From NCBI GenBank assembly GCA_963779225.1, contig CAVZWW010000003.1:3224001-3288000 (forward strand): a stretch of 64,000 nucleotides of DNA, written 5' to 3'. Source of the stretch: CAVPCZ01 sp963779225. GTDB lineage: Bacteria; Bacteroidota; Ignavibacteria; UBA10030; UBA6906. This document shows positions 35,297 through 42,924 of the stretch, piece after piece. The notes beneath the pieces were generated by a model. It searched no databases. It was not told where the DNA came from and was given only the letters and a program-made list of their open reading frames with translations. Every line of letters begins with the position of its first letter. Position 1 is the stretch's first letter. The translations under genes were made by a program, and so were the position numbers.

Positions 35297-36688
35297 GTGA
35301 AGGCCCGGATCTGGATTTCCAGAGGATTTATCATATGCCTCAGTGTGACGTTCGCCTTTGCACACGAGGGAAGAAACACAAACCTTGTCATAGGAGATAT
35401 GAACTTCCCCCGCCAGGACCATGCTTCCGTTCTGTTGAACAACGGGAGAGTATTGATCGTGGGCTGGGAGTCGAACATCAGTGAATTGTACGATCCGGGA
35501 AACGGAACATTCACTGTCACCGGCAGCACGAATGTGAATCATAGGCAGGGTTTTACCGCGACACTGCTCAACGACGGCAGAGTTCTCATCGTCGGCGGGG
35601 TCAATGTCCAGACGAAAGCCGAATTGTATGATCCTCTCACGGGGGTTTTCAGCCTGACGGACAGTCTCAAGAATGTCCATTCTTATCACACCGCCACACT
35701 GCTTTCTAACGGAAAAGTCCTTGTCGCTGGAGGACAGGATAATGTAGGACCACAGACGCATGCTGTAGCGGAGATCTACGATCCTCAGTCGGGAACCTTC
35801 AGCCTGACCGGTAGCTTGAAAGACCATCGATCTTCCCACACTGCGACACTTCTGCCAAACGGCCAGGTCCTTGTCGCGGGAGGCATCCAGACTACAACCC
35901 CCGGGATTGGGATCTATCTAAACACCTGTGAGATCTATGATCCTGCGTTGGAGTCATTCACGGTGATTCAGAGTATGAACCATCCCCGCATTGTACATAC
36001 CGCAACACCCCTTCTCAATCAGAAGGTTCTTGTTTCTGGAGGATCGTATTACGCAAGCCAGGGCGAGATCTATGATCCTGTTTTGCAGACCTGGACACTG
36101 ACAGGGCCCATGGCCGTGGTCAGACGGAGCTACCATACTGCTACGCGGCTTCCTGATGGAAGAGTGTTGCTTGCGGGTGGGAGTGTTGAATCCGCCTCTT
36201 CGAAGATGGAGATATTCGACCCCGGGACGAATTCATTCACCGCCACCGACAGTATGACAACCGCGCGAATGTCACATTGTGCGAACCTGCTTACGAACGG
36301 GGACGTGCTCATTACCGGCGGGTTCGATGGAACAACCGCAGTCAAGTCGGCTGAGCTCGTGAGTGTTCCAAGCGCAACAGCTGTTGAGCAGGGACAAACG
36401 CCGAATGATCCTCGGGGGGTCCCCGGAACATTCTTCCTCACTCAGAACTATCCCAACCCCTTCAACCCGAGCACGACCATACGCTATGCCTTGCCCCACC
36501 GGTCACAAGTGACCCTGTCCGTTTTCAACACGCTCGGGGAGAACGTTGCACGGCTGGTCAATGCCGAGAGGGGAGCAGGGTATTACGAAGTCTGGTTTGA
36601 CGCAAGCACGCTGTCAAGTGGCGTGTACTTCTACCGATTGCAGGCCGGAGACTATGTGTCGACGAAGAGGATGTTGGTTTTGAAGTGA
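35297..36688 (+). CDS. secreted Kelch-type beta-propeller with type IX sorting domain
   Basis: 463 residues from a GTG (ACGGAGGCACCA upstream). After the signal peptide (MKARIWISRGFIICLSVTFAFA) come seven Kelch-like repeats of about 48 residues, with HTATLLxNGxVLVAGG and AEIYDPxxGTFSLTGS as the recurring halves, enough for one propeller. The last 80 residues are a type IX sorting domain (NYPNPFNPSTTIRYALP ... SGVYFYRLQAGDYVSTKRMLVLK). Such proteins bind glycans or proteins at the cell surface. The gene is followed by a GCCCGG-type terminator. Confidence 0.9.
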   Translation: MKARIWISRGFIICLSVTFAFAHEGRNTNLVIGDMNFPRQDHASVLLNNGRVLIVGWESNISELYDPGNGTFTVTGSTNVNHRQGFTATLLNDGRVLIVGGVNVQTKAELYDPLTGVFSLTDSLKNVHSYHTATLLSNGKVLVAGGQDNVGPQTHAVAEIYDPQSGTFSLTGSLKDHRSSHTATLLPNGQVLVAGGIQTTTPGIGIYLNTCEIYDPALESFTVIQSMNHPRIVHTATPLLNQKVLVSGGSYYASQGEIYDPVLQTWTLTGPMAVVRRSYHTATRLPDGRVLLAGGSVESASSKMEIFDPGTNSFTATDSMTTARMSHCANLLTNGDVLITGGFDGTTAVKSAELVSVPSATAVEQGQTPNDPRGVPGTFFLTQNYPNPFNPSTTIRYALPHRSQVTLSVFNTLGENVARLVNAERGAGYYEVWFDASTLSSGVYFYRLQAGDYVSTKRMLVLK

Positions 36689-36856
36689 CCAACAACAATC
36701 TCGCGTACCATGGCTGGACTCCTTTCCCTGTTGTTGAGTGGACCTGTTCACGCACGTAGCTCTCATTCGTTAATATAGTGAATCAACGTACGCTGAATGA
36801 AGGGGGGCCGGCTGTTTCTCTGTACTCTGACCCTGTACGAAGCACCTACTGTCAAT

Positions 36857-36882
36857 GCCCGGGCAGCAATGTCCGGGCTTTT
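36857..36882 (+). terminator. intrinsic terminator (GCCCGG family)
   Basis: GCCCGG-gcagcaatgt-CCGGGC followed by TTTT. Its loop differs from the 3091 hairpin by a single base, 34 kb away. The rest of 36689-37140 has only tRNA remnant F5. Confidence 0.7.
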
Positions 36883-36947
36883 CTGTGAAAAGGAATCTCA
36901 CGCATCTTGCAGGACTCCAGGATTCCGGAAACAGGGGAAATGATTGT

Positions 36948-36985
36948 TCGTCAGTGGATCCAGGTTCGAGTCCTGGTGGACGGAC
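36948..36985 (+). pseudogene. tRNA 3'-half remnant (copy F5)
   Basis: cgtcagtggatccaggttcgagtcctggtggacggac has a perfect T-arm (CCAGG-ttcgagt-CCTGG) and the 3' side of an acceptor stem, but no 5' half. The acceptor bases (ggacggac) differ from tRNA-Lys, so it may derive from another tRNA. Confidence 0.6.
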
Positions 36986-37140
36986 CTCCAAATCCTGATC
37001 CGTAAGGAACAGCCTTTCTCGACACCGAAGTGGGGCGCCTCAGGTTCTCCCTCAGGTTCTCCCTGCCGATTACTTGATATTCGCACTTACCTCCCGTATC
37101 TTCTTGGAGGACATCTTCTTCATTCTCTTTCGGAGAAGTC

Positions 37141-38103
37141 ATGGAATTCACCCCCGTTGTCTACGAACATGCCGCAAAGTTTATCGGCAGAAGGCCCTGG
37201 GAAGTCTCCAGGAGTGCCGACCTTCTCGTTGAGGCTCATGCCGCCGCCTATGCTGTGTACGGGCATGCACCGGTTGTAGCTGGCATCGATGTCTACAATG
37301 TTGAGGCCGAAGCATACGGGGCGATGGTGGGGGCTTCCCGGGAAAATGAAGTTCCATCGGTGGTGGGACAGCTGTGCCGCGGCGCGGCGGATATCTGCAC
37401 GCTCGAGTGGCCTGACGCGGCAGGCAGTGGCCGATTTCCGATGATCATGGAAGCGGCGGAGCGATTGAAAGAAGAATGCCCGGGGGCTGAAGTGCGCATT
37501 CCTCTAAGCGGTCCCTTTTCCATCGCCTGTGCGATGGTAGGTTTTCAGGGAATTCTTACCGAGGTGCTGACCAACCCGGAAGCGGTTGTCGCGGCGTTGC
37601 ACCATCTCGCGGGGGGGCAGCTTGAGGTGTGCCGCACGTTTGCCTCCCGAGGATTTCGCGTCATGTTCTTCGACTCCGCGGCGTCTCCCCCCATCATCGC
37701 GGCGGACTCATTCGAAAGCCTGGTTTACCCCGCACTTCACGAATTGATCGCCGGGGTCCGCAGTCTCACCAACGAATCGCCACCCCTGATCCTCGGCGGT
37801 GACACCACAGGCATCCTGGAAGGGCTCTTGAGGACTGGAACAGAGTATGTAATTTGTCCTGCTGAAACGGATCGTGAAGCATTCATGGAGATCATGAAGA
37901 AGTACCCGTCGGTCACGGTCCGTTTGAATACGCCTGCGAGATTGTTTGCCTCGGATGACCGGGAGGCTCTTCGGACGGAGCTGGTGTACCTGGCGAAACT
38001 TGCCGGGGGGCGTCCTGCGACCGTTCTCGGAAGCGGTGTTCTGCCGTTTGATGCTGACCCATCGATGGTCAGATTTGCACAGGAGTTTGCTGCGACATTG
38101 TGA
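37141..38103 (+). CDS. UroD-family protein, first gene of the corrinoid methyl-transfer cluster
   Basis: 320 residues of the uroporphyrinogen-decarboxylase fold, shorter than usual at the N-terminus: PVVYEHAAKFIGRRPWEVSRSADLLVEAHAAAY, then IPLSGPFSIACAMVGFQGIL, then VRLNTPARLFASDD and VLGSGVLPFDADP at the C-terminus. The His-x-Cys ... Cys zinc set is not present (GGDTTG and LGSGVL at those places), so it may be a substrate-binding or non-zinc methyltransferase. It lies upstream of a second UroD-family gene, a pterin methyltransferase, MetV/MetF-like proteins and a corrinoid protein. That suggests it takes part in methyl-group removal. An R1 repeat sits between it and the next gene. Confidence 0.75.
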   Translation: MEFTPVVYEHAAKFIGRRPWEVSRSADLLVEAHAAAYAVYGHAPVVAGIDVYNVEAEAYGAMVGASRENEVPSVVGQLCRGAADICTLEWPDAAGSGRFPMIMEAAERLKEECPGAEVRIPLSGPFSIACAMVGFQGILTEVLTNPEAVVAALHHLAGGQLEVCRTFASRGFRVMFFDSAASPPIIAADSFESLVYPALHELIAGVRSLTNESPPLILGGDTTGILEGLLRTGTEYVICPAETDREAFMEIMKKYPSVTVRLNTPARLFASDDREALRTELVYLAKLAGGRPATVLGSGVLPFDADPSMVRFAQEFAATL

Positions 38104-38130
38104 AGCACCGCAAAACGCTCTGTGACCCCC

Positions 38131-38209
38131 TGTCCCTCGTCCATATTCAATCCGACGCATAATTCCACCGCGGATCATGATTTGAGTGCGATGTTCTCAG
38201 CGATGAGAT
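38131..38209 (+). repeat. dispersed intergenic repeat R1, copy C
   Basis: tgtccctcgtccatattcaatcc... gatttgagtgcgatgttctc aligns with copies at 854 and 9290. It starts 28 bp after the UroD-family stop and is in the same orientation as the others. Confidence 0.6.
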
Positions 38210-38397
38210 AGTGATTGTAAGGACTTTCATCAGAGCAGGAACAATATATCATATTGCGAATGGTTGTTTTCCGGTTTATCTTGCATCTACGTGGATGTCG
38301 TCGTTGCACGTGATCAGATGGAGTTACAGAGTCCCCCGGGGCACCAGGGACGCAAGCGTGAGGGCAGCATGAAGTCAATTCCCGAAGTAGAGGAAAG

Positions 38398-39426
38398 ATG
38401 ACAGATCAGCAGTGGGATGTTCTTCTTAGGACCATACGAGGAGAAATCATAAGCCCCCTGCCGGTTGGCTTCATTATCGATTGTCCGTGGCTGCCAAACT
38501 GGTACGGCACCGACATCCTGGACTACTTTTCAAACGATGAGATCTGGCTTTCTGCGAACCTCAGGGCGATCAGGGAGTTCCCTGATGTGATGTTCCTGCC
38601 CGGTTTCTGGTCAGAGTATGGCATGTGTACGGAGCCTTCCGCTTTCGGCGTGCGATGCACCTTCCCGCGGAACGACTTCCCGCATGCACATAAGGTTCTC
38701 GTTTCAGAACAGGATATTGATTCATTGCCCTCACCGGATCCCAGAACAGACGGACTCCTCCCACTTGTGTTGAATCGCCTCAGGTTGGCGCAACCGCGGA
38801 TCGAGGATGCGGGGCATAGAATCAGGTTCGCTGTGGCCCGCGGACCATTGAACATCGCCTCCTACCTCATGGGGACGGTTGAGTTCCTCACCATGCTTAT
38901 GCTGGATCCTGAGAAAACCGAGCGGTTGATCAAAAAGATCACCCTCTTCCTGAAGCAGTGGCTCGACCTCCAACGGCAAACGTTCCATTCAATCGATGGC
39001 ATTTTCCTGCTGGACGATATCATCGGATTCCTCGGCGAAGCGGAGTTCCGTGCATTCGGAATTCCAGCCTTCAAAGAGCTCTTCACGACGGACGTGAGCG
39101 TCAGATTCCTCCATAATGATGCGCAGTGCCGGGTATCAGCCCCATTCCTGCCGGAGATGCAGGTCAATCTCCTGAATATGGGTTTCGATATCACGCTGAA
39201 TGAGCTAAAAGCCCTTACGGGGAACACGGTCGCTTTGCTCGGGAACATTCCCCCGAGGGATGTGCTGGCGAGTGGCACCCCGCAGGATGTGAGACGTGTG
39301 ACGACCGAACTTATCCATTCCCTTCAGGACAGAAGCAGAGTGATTATGTCCTGTGGCGGAGGCATGCCGCCGGGTGTGGAGTCGAAAAATATCACAGCTT
39401 TCATTGAGGCAGTAAGAAATCGTTAA
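38398..39426 (+). CDS. UroD-family methyltransferase (MT1-type candidate)
   Basis: 342 residues. N-terminus QQWDVLLRTIRGEIISPLPVGFIIDCPWLPNW, central FAVARGPLNIASYLMGTVEFLTML and C-terminus VIMSCGGGMPPGVESKNITAFIEAVR are standard for the UroD superfamily. Possible zinc ligands are His239 and Cys244 (LHNDAQC) and Cys319 (SCGGG), similar to O-demethylase and MtaA-type enzymes. Residues such as DGIFLLDDIIGFLGE line the barrel. The corrinoid protein and pterin methyltransferase downstream make this the best candidate for the enzyme that passes the substrate methyl group to cobalt. The substrate is unknown. Confidence 0.8.
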   Translation: MTDQQWDVLLRTIRGEIISPLPVGFIIDCPWLPNWYGTDILDYFSNDEIWLSANLRAIREFPDVMFLPGFWSEYGMCTEPSAFGVRCTFPRNDFPHAHKVLVSEQDIDSLPSPDPRTDGLLPLVLNRLRLAQPRIEDAGHRIRFAVARGPLNIASYLMGTVEFLTMLMLDPEKTERLIKKITLFLKQWLDLQRQTFHSIDGIFLLDDIIGFLGEAEFRAFGIPAFKELFTTDVSVRFLHNDAQCRVSAPFLPEMQVNLLNMGFDITLNELKALTGNTVALLGNIPPRDVLASGTPQDVRRVTTELIHSLQDRSRVIMSCGGGMPPGVESKNITAFIEAVRNR

Positions 39427-39607
39427 GCGGCCCGGTTGTCAACGATGATCGAATGACCATACCGGTTTCCCTCCGGCGGTCAATGCGCCTTTGCACTCGA
39501 ATTCATCATCCCTGCTCCGGAAGAGTGCCGTGGGCGTGCTCAAACGTGCAACATCGGTGATGCCATCGGTGGCTTTCCCCCTGTATGACCTTTTGAGAGG
39601 CAAGTGA

Positions 39608-40480
39608 ATGAGTATTCCCGGCCTTACCATTATCGGTGAATCGATCAATGACTCAGTCCCGTCCACTCACACATTGTTCGAAGAGGGCAACCTCGATGGC
39701 ATTGTTGATCTGGCCAGGCAGCAAGCGGCAAAGGGTGCGGCGTACATTGATGTAAATGTCGGGCCTCGCTCACCGGGGTTCATGGCGGAAGTCGTTCGTA
39801 AGATCCAACAGCATATTCCGTTTCCACTCTCAATAGATACTCCTGACTCGTCCATTGCGGCCGCGGGGTTGGAAGCATACAACGCCGAACTTGCCGGGAA
39901 TCGAATACCGATTCTCAATTCGATTTCCGAATCGCGGCTGGAAATGTTTGACATCTACGCAAAGCATCCGTTCATGCCCGTGTTGCTTATCACCGAGGGA
40001 ATGAATGATACCGGGGAAATGATGCTGAACAGAACGGCCGATCACATCCATGCTACCGCGAAATCCATGGTGAGCATCGCCCGACAGCGCATCCCGCGCA
40101 TGACCAACGACCAGGTCTTTCTCGACCCTGGAATCATGCCGATCGGCAGTGATTCAAAGGGAGATTTCCGGCGGCTCATGGAAGCCATGGCGCTGATTCA
40201 TCAGGACGAAGCGCTCGCCGGCGTGAATATGTCGGTGGGGCTGAGCAATTTTTCAGCCATGCTGCCTTCCAAAAGGGGAGACGGTTCCCCGGTGAAGAGC
40301 CCGCTGGAGAGCGCATTTCTGACCATGGCAATGCCGATGGGATTGAACACCATCATCGGTTCGACAAAGCGACAGTACGCAATCCTGACGGACGAGAATC
40401 CCGCAATGCAATGCTTGAAAGATGTATTGAAGCTGGAAGGGGTTGAGGCGGTCATGAGAGTGATGCTGTATCTCTCTTGA
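39608..40480 (+). CDS. pterin-binding methyltransferase (AcsE/MtrH/MtvA-like)
   Basis: 290 residues with the pterin-binding TIM barrel: MSIPGLTIIGESINDSVPST, YIDVNVGPRS, PLSIDTPDSSIAAAGLEAYN, PILNSIS, VFLDPGIMPIGSDSKGDFRRLMEAMALI and GVNMSVGLSNFSAMLPSK. These are the strands that hold tetrahydrofolate in AcsE and the MetH folate domain. A long substrate-specific domain is absent. It should exchange methyl groups between a corrinoid protein and tetrahydrofolate. GAGAGGCAAGTGA precedes the ATG. It sits 181 bp after the UroD-family gene and is followed by MetV/MetF-like genes, which fits a methyl-THF oxidation branch. Confidence 0.88.
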   Translation: MSIPGLTIIGESINDSVPSTHTLFEEGNLDGIVDLARQQAAKGAAYIDVNVGPRSPGFMAEVVRKIQQHIPFPLSIDTPDSSIAAAGLEAYNAELAGNRIPILNSISESRLEMFDIYAKHPFMPVLLITEGMNDTGEMMLNRTADHIHATAKSMVSIARQRIPRMTNDQVFLDPGIMPIGSDSKGDFRRLMEAMALIHQDEALAGVNMSVGLSNFSAMLPSKRGDGSPVKSPLESAFLTMAMPMGLNTIIGSTKRQYAILTDENPAMQCLKDVLKLEGVEAVMRVMLYLS

Positions 40481-40627
40481 CACGCCGGAGCTCCCCGCGA
40501 CACAGGCTGTTGAAAACCACATCGTTCGGATTGAAGAATGCCCCCACCGCACGGGCAACGCAGCATCCATGATACATCGGCACGTTCCGGGAACACCCCG
40601 TTGTTGAAAGACCTGGTGACATTGAAG

Positions 40628-41059
40628 ATGCGTCCCATCAGCGCGCGTGAGCGAAAGCTCTCGCACGTTCTGCTCTTTTTCGAAGATATCATAAAGGTGC
40701 CGTTGTTTCGCTGTCAGCGTTGCGGCGAATGTATCCTGTCCTCGACGGCGTTCATCTGCTCCCAGAATTGTCCAAAACGGATGCGCAACGGTCCGTGCGG
40801 GGGCACCGGTGAAGACGGATCGTGTGAGGTGTTTCCCGATCGGAAGTGCGTATGGTACAGGATATACTTCCGGTCAAGACTGTTGCATCGCATCAGCCTG
40901 CTCTACAAGATAAACAGCATTCACAGCTGGAATCTGGAAGGGACATCGGCGTGGCTGAACCTGATCAGGGGTCGCATCCAGGGGTCAATGTTGTTCCATC
41001 GCAACGATTCGCAAAGGGTGAAGGATATTCTCTCTGATGACGCTGCAAGAAAGGCTTGA
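40628..41059 (+). CDS. metV: MetV-like cysteine-rich protein (MTHFR C-terminal domain)
   Basis: 143 residues from the ATG at 40628; ATG 40538 is in frame but its extra 30 residues look non-coding. Nine cysteines cluster early: C29, C32, C35, C44, C48, C57 (NGPCGG), C66, C74 (KCVWY). This is the signature of the MTHFR_C/MetV domain, an iron-sulfur or zinc partner of MetF in acetogens and related anaerobes. A helical tail follows. No strong Shine-Dalgarno is visible, which is odd, but the gene overlaps metF by 23 bp, so the two products are probably made together as a MetVF reductase. It would accept or donate electrons for methyl-THF/methylene-THF interconversion. Confidence 0.75.
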   Translation: MRPISARERKLSHVLLFFEDIIKVPLFRCQRCGECILSSTAFICSQNCPKRMRNGPCGGTGEDGSCEVFPDRKCVWYRIYFRSRLLHRISLLYKINSIHSWNLEGTSAWLNLIRGRIQGSMLFHRNDSQRVKDILSDDAARKA

Positions 41060-41933
41060 ATCCAATACATTTGTCGTCTGCGGTGAAATTGCCCCCCCGC
41101 AGAGCTGCGATGGTAATCTCATCAGGAACAGATCCAGGCATTTCAAGGGCTTCGTCGATGCGTTGAATATCACCGACAACCAGAGAGCCATCGTTCGACT
41201 GTCGAGCATCGCCGCCGGAAGGATTCTCCTGGACGAAGGCATTGAGCCGATCATCCAGATGACATGCCGGGATCGCAACAGGCTGGCAATACAGAGTGAT
41301 CTCCTGGGGGCTGCAGCGCTGGGTATCCGGAATGTGCTTTGCCTGACAGGAGACCATCAGATAAAAGGCGACCAGCCCGAAGCGAGAGGGGTGTTTGACC
41401 TTGATTCCATCCAGCTCATCGCTGCCGTGGCCGCCATGAACAGCGGTTTCTTGCTTTCCGGCTCTGAAATGAAGAAGCCGACCGACTTTCTCATCGGTGC
41501 GGCGGCAAACCCGTTCGCGGAACCGTTTGAAATGCGCCTGATACGTTTGCACAAGAAGATTGCCGCCGGTGCGCGTTTCATTCAGACGCAACCGGTATTC
41601 GACCTGGGAGTCTTTACACGATGGATGGGAAGAGTAGTGGAGATGGGGCTCCATGAAAAGGCGGCAATTCTCGCGGGCGTGATGCCCGTGCGGTCGGTGA
41701 AAACGTTGCTCTGGATGAAAGATAATCTTCCCGGGGTGAGAATACCAGCCCAATACTTCATCCGGATAGGCCAGGCACGCAATCCGGAGGAAGAAGGCGT
41801 TGCCATCGCCGTTGAAATGATTCGCGCGCTGATGAGTATTCGGGGAGTGCGGGGTATCCATATCATGCCTTCACTGTGGGAAAGCGTAACACCAACGATA
41901 GTCAGAGAAGCTGGTCTCCATGTAGCACACTAA
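41037..41933 (+). CDS. metF: methylenetetrahydrofolate reductase
   Basis: 298 residues with the FAD-dependent MTHFR barrel: FVVCGEIAPPQS, VDALNITDNQRA, EPIIQMTCRDRNRLAIQSDLLGAAALGIRNVLCLTGDH, VFDLDSIQLI, IGAAANPFAEP, AGARFIQTQPVFDL, and PVRSVKTLLWMKDNLPGVRIP. The Asp/Arg loop after TCRDRNR and the LTGDH flavin segment are intact. The gene starts inside the metV 3' end and ends 11 bp before the corrinoid-protein gene. Being clustered with methyltransferases and not with metH, it more likely oxidises methyl-THF from a methylated substrate than feeds methionine synthesis. Confidence 0.93.
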   Translation: MTLQERLESNTFVVCGEIAPPQSCDGNLIRNRSRHFKGFVDALNITDNQRAIVRLSSIAAGRILLDEGIEPIIQMTCRDRNRLAIQSDLLGAAALGIRNVLCLTGDHQIKGDQPEARGVFDLDSIQLIAAVAAMNSGFLLSGSEMKKPTDFLIGAAANPFAEPFEMRLIRLHKKIAAGARFIQTQPVFDLGVFTRWMGRVVEMGLHEKAAILAGVMPVRSVKTLLWMKDNLPGVRIPAQYFIRIGQARNPEEEGVAIAVEMIRALMSIRGVRGIHIMPSLWESVTPTIVREAGLHVAH

Positions 41934-41944
41934 GCAGAGGAATT

Positions 41945-42610
41945 ATGGAAGAATACGTCGACAGAATCGCCATGTGCATTGCACGAGGCAAAGTGTATAG
42001 ATCGGCTCCGTATCCCCCTGATATGAAGGATCAAGATGGCGCTGACGAGATCGCCGCGGATGCATTGAAAAAAGGCATTCCGCCGACCGTTCTCCTGGAG
42101 GGTTGTATGCGGGGGATGGACAAGGTGGGGAAGGATTTTAGCGAGGGCAAGGCGGCTGTAACGAATTTAGTGATTTCCGCAGCGGCGATGAATGCTGTCC
42201 TGAAACATATCAAGCCGTTCCTGGAGTCCGGCGAGGTGAAGCGCAAAGGGAAATTCGTTATCGGGACCGTTTCCGGTGATCTGCACGACATCGGCAAAAA
42301 CCTCGTCTCCATGATTGTCACGGGGGGGGGATTTGAAGTGATCGATCTTGGCGTGGATGTACCGGCCAGCACGTTTCTGAACACACTGGCCAAGCACCCG
42401 GATTGTATCGTCGGACTTTCCGCCCTGCTTACGATAACCATGCCCAGTATGGAAAAAAGCGTTCGTGCCATCAAAGAGGCATATCCTGACATAAAAGTGA
42501 TGGTCGGCGGCGCTCCTATCACGCCTGATTTCTGCACGCGCATCGGCGCTGATTTTACTTCCCACAATCCACATGAAGCCGTCGAATATTTGAACAGAAA
42601 CGTTGGATAG
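41945..42610 (+). CDS. cobalamin-binding corrinoid protein (MtaC/MtvC-like)
   Basis: 221 residues from the ATG at 41945 (GAGGAATT upstream); an in-frame extension to 41876 runs through the metF end and is unsupported. It has the B12-dependent methyltransferase cap helices (GADEIAADALKKGIPPTVLLEGCMRGMDKVGKDFSEG) and then the Rossmann B12 domain with DLHDIGKNLV (Asp-x-His-x-x-Gly; His114 is the lower cobalt ligand). SALLTITMPSMEKSVRAIKE and MVGGAPIT follow. This is the classic two-domain carrier of the methyl group. No reductive activase (RACo/RamA) is seen in the window, so reactivation must come from elsewhere. Confidence 0.93.
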   Translation: MEEYVDRIAMCIARGKVYRSAPYPPDMKDQDGADEIAADALKKGIPPTVLLEGCMRGMDKVGKDFSEGKAAVTNLVISAAAMNAVLKHIKPFLESGEVKRKGKFVIGTVSGDLHDIGKNLVSMIVTGGGFEVIDLGVDVPASTFLNTLAKHPDCIVGLSALLTITMPSMEKSVRAIKEAYPDIKVMVGGAPITPDFCTRIGADFTSHNPHEAVEYLNRNVG

Positions 42611-42620
42611 CTCTCGAAAG

Positions 42621-42875
42621 ATGATTATGCCAATAGAGACCTGGTACGAAGACTCCAAGAAGACACAGGGCGATTACTTCGGCGAGATTGTGGCGAGGCT
42701 TGATTCCATCGATGATCGTCTCAAAACACTCGAGGACATCCGGTCATACGTTCAGCGATTAAACGTTAACCTCCTGGAGGTTGCGTCGATCTTGCGATGG
42801 ATCTTTGGTGCTTGCTGCGCCATTGGCGTGATCTTGTTCTTCATTATCTACTCACTGAGCACACTCGCAAAGTAA
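42621..42875 (+). CDS. small membrane-anchored protein (84 aa)
   Basis: It starts 10 bp after the corrinoid-protein gene. Residues 1-58 are polar and helical (GEIVARLDSIDDRLKTLEDIRSYVQRLNVNLLEVA, coiled-coil-like). Residues 59-79 are a single transmembrane helix (IFGACCAIGVILFFIIYSL). It has no recognised family. Location in the methyl-transfer operon suggests a membrane tether or assembly factor, but it may simply share the transcript. Confidence 0.6.
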   Translation: MIMPIETWYEDSKKTQGDYFGEIVARLDSIDDRLKTLEDIRSYVQRLNVNLLEVASILRWIFGACCAIGVILFFIIYSLSTLAK

Positions 42876-42924
42876 CCTGACACATTGCCCATCACCAACA
42901 ATGGATCTTTTTCAAGGCGATCAT

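Noticed and set aside
40965..41861. Minus-strand frame of 298 codons
   Set aside because: It is antisense to metF, whose family motifs are unambiguous.
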